Of a stretch of DNA of 8,021 nucleotides, positions 5,522-8,021 are shown in pieces. Position 1 is the stretch's first letter. Every line of letters begins with the position of its first letter. The stretch spans positions 219 through 8,239 of the forward strand of contig DHJP01000159.1 of NCBI GenBank assembly GCA_002404395.1, in the 5' to 3' direction. The translations under genes and the position numbers were made by a program. The notes under the pieces were generated by a model, which saw nothing but the letters and a program-made list of their open reading frames with translations, made no database searches and was not told the origin of the DNA. The stretch is from Clostridiales bacterium UBA4717. Its GTDB lineage: Bacteria > Bacillota > Clostridia > Oscillospirales > CAG-272.

Positions 5522-6527
5522 AAACGCCGAATACTTTATTTCATTGCTGGCGGCGGCAGTTTCGGACGATTCCGAAGGCTTTGCGTTGCCGGGCAAGGAT
5601 GTGCGGCTTGAGGAGATATACCGACTTGCGCAAAGTCACGGCGTTACGGCGCTCGTGTATGAATTTTTGCAGAAGCTCGGCTTTGAGGCTCCGGATTCGG
5701 CGGAATACCGCGCTTTTACCGAGCAGTATTACAAGGCGGTGGTCAAGGAGACCGAGCAGGATATTGCCTTCTCCGAGGTCTGCGGGGCTTTGCGCGAGGG
5801 CGGAGCAGAGGTCATGCCGATCAAGGGGATCGTATGCAAGCATTATTACCCTAAGACCTATTACCGCAGTATGACCGACGTTGATATTCTGTATCGCGGT
5901 ATATCGCGCGATTATGTGCATGATATAATGGAAAGCCTCGGATATACCATGTCGGGCAGCACCGCGTCGTATCACGACACTTTCGTGAAGCCGCCGCACG
6001 TGAGCGTTGAGCTTCATGAATCGCCCGTGTCAAAAAAAGATCTGTCGGCGCCGTATTTTGATACGGTGTTTACAAGGGCGGTGGCGAATGCGGACCAAAC
6101 GCTTGCCATGACGCGTGAGGACGAATATATATATATGCTCGCGCACGCGGCGCGTCACTTCTTCGACGGCGGGCTCGGTGTGCGGCCGCTGCTTGATATA
6201 TATTTGTTCCGTCTGGAATTTTCCGAGTCGCTTGATAAAAAATACGTAAAAAAGATTCTTAAAAGCGTGAAGCTTGAAAACTTCGAGAAGGGTATGCTTG
6301 AGCTTGTCGGGTGTTGGTTTGAGGGGCGTGACAGTGAGTTTGTAAACCGCGAACTTGAGGAATTTTTCCTGTCATGCAAGCCGCACGGGACCGGTGAAAA
6401 CAGCAGGCTTTCGCGCGCGGCGCGCAAACGCGGGCCGATGTCGCGGCTTATCGGTCGGCTCGGGTTCAAGTCAAAGCGCGGCGACGGCTATGAAAAGCTT
6501 GAGCGCATATATGCAAAATTTCGTTGA
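5505..6527 (+). CDS. Nucleotidyltransferase family protein (NTP_transf_5, PF14907-like)
   Basis: The 340-residue protein has the NTP_transf_5 arrangement: a helical N-terminal part, then PIKG at residues 105-108, a YYPKTYYRSMTDVDIL segment with Asp125 and Asp127 as the metal-binding pair, and VELH with Glu169 as a probable third acidic residue. HAARHFFDGGLGVRPLLDIYL near 214-234 is the typical C-terminal signature. Such enzymes are expected to transfer a nucleotidyl group from an NTP, but the acceptor is not established for most of them; members recur in RiPP and lasso-peptide loci. The ATG at 5505 is preferred over the in-frame GTG at 5499 because AAAGGG at 5494-5499 lies five bases before it. 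The gene overlaps the peptidase gene by 17 bases and is the last of the coupled set; repeat elements follow. Confidence 0.84.
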   Translation: MIEANKNAEYFISLLAAAVSDDSEGFALPGKDVRLEEIYRLAQSHGVTALVYEFLQKLGFEAPDSAEYRAFTEQYYKAVVKETEQDIAFSEVCGALREGGAEVMPIKGIVCKHYYPKTYYRSMTDVDILYRGISRDYVHDIMESLGYTMSGSTASYHDTFVKPPHVSVELHESPVSKKDLSAPYFDTVFTRAVANADQTLAMTREDEYIYMLAHAARHFFDGGLGVRPLLDIYLFRLEFSESLDKKYVKKILKSVKLENFEKGMLELVGCWFEGRDSEFVNRELEEFFLSCKPHGTGENSRLSRAARKRGPMSRLIGRLGFKSKRGDGYEKLERIYAKFR

Positions 6528-6548
6528 AGCGACTGTGAAAAAGCTTAA

Positions 6549-6643
6549 CGAAATTTTCTGAAAACGGGTCCCGTCCCGTTTTCCCGGCTGTGCCGAATCG
6601 AAAATTTCCGTTTATTTTTTGAGCCGCCTGCGGCGGCATGGAG
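6549..6643 (+). repeat. Structured intergenic repeat, copy 1
   Basis: This 95-bp unit recurs at 6689-6783 with three mismatches (6559, 6584 and 6591). It can fold into an outer stem AAATTTTC (6551-6558) with GAAAATTT (6600-6607) enclosing two hairpins: GAAAACGGG/CCCGTTTTC at 6560-6583 and CGGC/GCCG at 6585-6595. TTTATTTTTT follows at 6611-6620, then GCCGCC/GGCGGC at 6623-6637, and the unit ends in ATGGAG. The fold plus T-run could terminate the nucleotidyltransferase transcript, whose stop is 21 bases upstream. It resembles REP or MITE-like intergenic elements; no transposase is nearby. Confidence 0.8.
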
Positions 6644-6688
6644 CGCGAAAAATTCAGTCTGCTATGTGTGAAGTCTCGGTTTTCGCGC
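6643..6688. repeat. Inverted repeat framing the spacer between the two repeat copies
   Basis: The 45-base spacer between copies begins and ends with a perfect 9-base inverted repeat, GCGCGAAAA at 6643-6651 and TTTTCGCGC at 6680-6688. The inner sequence has no gene. The arrangement may represent the edge of a composite element whose unit is the whole 140-base period. Confidence 0.55.
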
Positions 6689-6783
6689 CGAAATTTTCCG
6701 AAAACGGGTCCCGTCCCGTTTTCTCGGCTGCGCCGAATCGAAAATTTCCGTTTATTTTTTGAGCCGCCTGCGGCGGCATGGAG
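6689..6783 (+). repeat. Structured intergenic repeat, copy 2, carrying the ribosome binding site of the next gene
   Basis: This second copy of the 95-bp unit lies exactly 140 bp from the first. It keeps all inner stems; its second hairpin is longer by one pair (TCGGC/GCCGA at 6724-6736). The terminal GGAG at 6780-6783 lies four bases before the ATG at 6788, so the repeat itself provides the Shine-Dalgarno of the S49 protease gene. The T-run at 6751-6760 and the folded unit upstream could reduce transcription into that gene. No sigma-A promoter is evident between the repeat and the gene. Confidence 0.8.
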
Positions 6784-6787
6784 TGTT

Positions 6788-7786
6788 ATGAAAGCAAAAC
6801 AGGTTATCGGACTTATTTTGGCGGCGATAATAGTATTTTCAACGTCTGCCTTCGGGTTCATTATTACCAAAAATCTTACGGATACGACGGAGAATTTTAC
6901 CGACAATCTCGGCAGAGGGAGCTATTTTGAGCTTCCGGGCGGCGGGGACTATCTGACGCTTATCAAGGTATGCGGCGAGATCTCGGAAACGGACAGCACA
7001 AACAGCTATTTTTCGAGCGAAGAATACGATCACTCGAAAACGCTTCAGCTTATCGACGCGCTTGAATATGACGATTCAAATGTCGGAATACTTCTGTATA
7101 TGGATACCCCGGGCGGAAGCGTTTATGCGAGCGACGAGCTTTATCAAAAGCTGATGCAGTACAAGCTTTACACCGGCCGTCCGATCTACTGCTATTATGC
7201 TTCACAGTCCTGCTCGGGCGGAGTATATGTGTCTATGGCTGCCGATGAGATTTGTGCAAACCGCAATACGATGACCGGTTCGATCGGCGTGATCATGAGA
7301 TTTTTCGATATGACGGGGCTTTACGATAAGCTCGGCATACGCGAGGTGAATATCGCAAGCGGCAGAAACAAGGCGATGGGTTCCGCGGGTCAGACGCTTA
7401 CCGACGAGCAACGCGAAATACTGCAAAGCTATGTGGATGAGTCGTATATTCAGTTCGTGGATATCGTGGCAGGCGGCAGAGATCTTGATCCGGACAAGGT
7501 CCGCGAGTTTGCCGACGGACGTATTCTCAGCGCCTCGGACGCGCTTGAGGTCGGAATGATCGACCGCATAGATACTTATGAAAACTATCTGTATTATGTT
7601 TTTTCGGATATCGGCGACGATGTTGATCTGTATATTCCGTCGATGTATGAAAGCACGCTCTTCGATTCGCTTTTCGGTGCGGCGGAAGACCTTAGCCGTT
7701 CGTTTAAAAGCGACACGGAGGCGCTGGGCGAGCTTGCAGAGCAAAAGCAGAACGGTCTTTACTATATCTGCGATATTGCAAGCTGA
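6788..7786 (+). CDS. sppA: SppA-like signal peptide peptidase, S49 family
   Basis: A 332-residue protein, close to the length of the short SppA of Bacillus. Residues 1-27 form a signal anchor (MKAKQVIGLILAAIIVFSTS). The S49 core follows: ILLYMDTPGGSVYAS near 101-115, the nucleophile Ser143 in SCSGGVYVSMAADEI, TGSIGVI at 163-169, and the catalytic Lys195 in SGRNKAMGS. The Ser-Lys dyad is therefore complete. SppA enzymes degrade leftover signal peptides and other membrane peptides on the outer face of the membrane. The frame is open upstream to an ATG at 6638, but those residues would be a translation of the repeat, so the start at 6788 is used. An RDD-family membrane protein gene begins 20 bases after the stop, probably in the same operon. 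A link to the peptide locus upstream is possible but the repeats separate the two. Confidence 0.88.
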   Translation: MKAKQVIGLILAAIIVFSTSAFGFIITKNLTDTTENFTDNLGRGSYFELPGGGDYLTLIKVCGEISETDSTNSYFSSEEYDHSKTLQLIDALEYDDSNVGILLYMDTPGGSVYASDELYQKLMQYKLYTGRPIYCYYASQSCSGGVYVSMAADEICANRNTMTGSIGVIMRFFDMTGLYDKLGIREVNIASGRNKAMGSAGQTLTDEQREILQSYVDESYIQFVDIVAGGRDLDPDKVREFADGRILSASDALEVGMIDRIDTYENYLYYVFSDIGDDVDLYIPSMYESTLFDSLFGAAEDLSRSFKSDTEALGELAEQKQNGLYYICDIAS

Positions 7787-7806
7787 TTTACGGGGAGCGT
7801 GAGATT

Positions 7807-8021
7807 ATGACAAACAACTACGCCGGGTTCTGTGTGCGCGCCGCCGCGCGGCTCATTGATCTTCTGATAAGCGGGATCATTTCGCTGATCGTATTCATAC
7901 CCGCCCTGATCTTTCAGCATTTTCTGCCTTTTGACGGAGCGCACATTTTCTTCAATATCGGCATTGCGGATATTTTGGCTTACTTTGCATCGGCGATCTA
8001 TTTTATTCTGCTGACCCGCTT
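7807..8021 (+). CDS. RDD-family integral membrane protein, 3' end missing
   Basis: The first 71 codons are in the window. The protein opens with YAGFCVRAAARLIDLLI, which carries the Arg of the family's first RDD position and the Arg-x-x-Asp pattern (ARLID). A long hydrophobic helix (LLISGIISLIVFIPALIF) follows, then a second hydrophobic segment (ILAYFASAIYFILL) at the window edge. GGGGAG at 7792-7797 lies nine bases before the ATG, a strong ribosome binding site. The RDD family is loosely characterised; some members are linked to ion transport or secretion. The gene lies 20 bases after the SppA-like gene, and coupling with a membrane protease is plausible. Confidence 0.78.
   Translation, partial: MTNNYAGFCVRAAARLIDLLISGIISLIVFIPALIFQHFLPFDGAHIFFNIGIADILAYFASAIYFILLTR

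Noticed and set aside
6124..6137. Alternating TA run as a simple-sequence contingency locus
   Set aside because: It is short, in frame within the nucleotidyltransferase (Tyr-Ile-Tyr-Met) and not unusual for local codon use.
6549..6783. CRISPR array
   Set aside because: There are only two copies, the unit is 95 bp, far longer than CRISPR repeats, and no cas gene is present.
6638..6787. Extended N-terminus of the S49 protease from the ATG at 6638
   Set aside because: The extra 50 codons are a translation of the repeat; the signal anchor expected at the N-terminus begins at 6788 with a Shine-Dalgarno just before it.
6466..6906. Minus-strand 146-codon frame with an internal protein repeat
   Set aside because: The protein repeat is only the reverse translation of the two DNA repeats, overlapping two real genes.

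Overview
The window looks like a chromosomal segment from an uncultured, moderately GC-rich Bacillota of the class Clostridia, of the gut Oscillospiraceae/Christensenellales kind. The evidence is GGAG-type Shine-Dalgarno sites, a vegetative promoter with perfect consensus boxes, and a PqqD / HPr-kinase-like / S24-S26 peptidase / nucleotidyltransferase gene set that I associate with gut Clostridia. This placement is an inference from gene content, because no rRNA or marker gene is present. I found no tRNA, rRNA, CRISPR array, transposase or phage gene.

Layout. (1) Positions 2-2057, plus strand: the 3' part of an SGNH/GDSL hydrolase, then one base later a membrane acyltransferase-3 gene, a likely two-gene O-acyl unit. 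(2) Positions 2058-2299: a convergent gap with a perfect 40-bp palindrome (probable terminator) and an AT-rich, hairpin-rich stretch without a convincing gene. (3) Positions 2300-3565, minus strand: an FAD-dependent oxidoreductase with its own promoter and strong ribosome binding site. (4) Positions 3566-3783: a divergent promoter region. (5) Positions 3694-6527, plus strand: the most interesting part. A consensus promoter drives a 39-codon peptide gene, followed by a terminator-like hairpin inside its 3' end, a structured untranslated stretch with a second strong terminator, then four tightly overlapping genes: HprK-like kinase, PqqD-like peptide-binding protein, soluble S24/S26-type peptidase and NTP_transf_5-type nucleotidyltransferase. 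(6) Positions 6549-6783: two 95-bp copies of a structured intergenic repeat at a period of exactly 140 bp; the second copy supplies the ribosome binding site of the next gene. (7) Positions 6788-7786: an SppA-like S49 membrane protease. (8) From position 7807: the start of an RDD-family membrane protein cut by the window end.

How the genes may work together. The peptide gene plus PqqD-like protein, kinase, peptidase and nucleotidyltransferase has the logic of a ribosomally made, post-translationally modified peptide (RiPP) locus. The PqqD-like protein would bind the leader, the S24/S26-type enzyme could remove it, and the kinase and nucleotidyltransferase could put phosphate or nucleotidyl groups on an unusually acidic tail. 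The lasso-peptide enzymes (transglutaminase-like protease and asparagine-synthetase-like cyclase) are absent from the window, so this is not an ordinary lasso cluster. The terminators between peptide and enzymes would give much more peptide message than enzyme message. All of this is inference from family membership and gene order; no product is known from the sequence.
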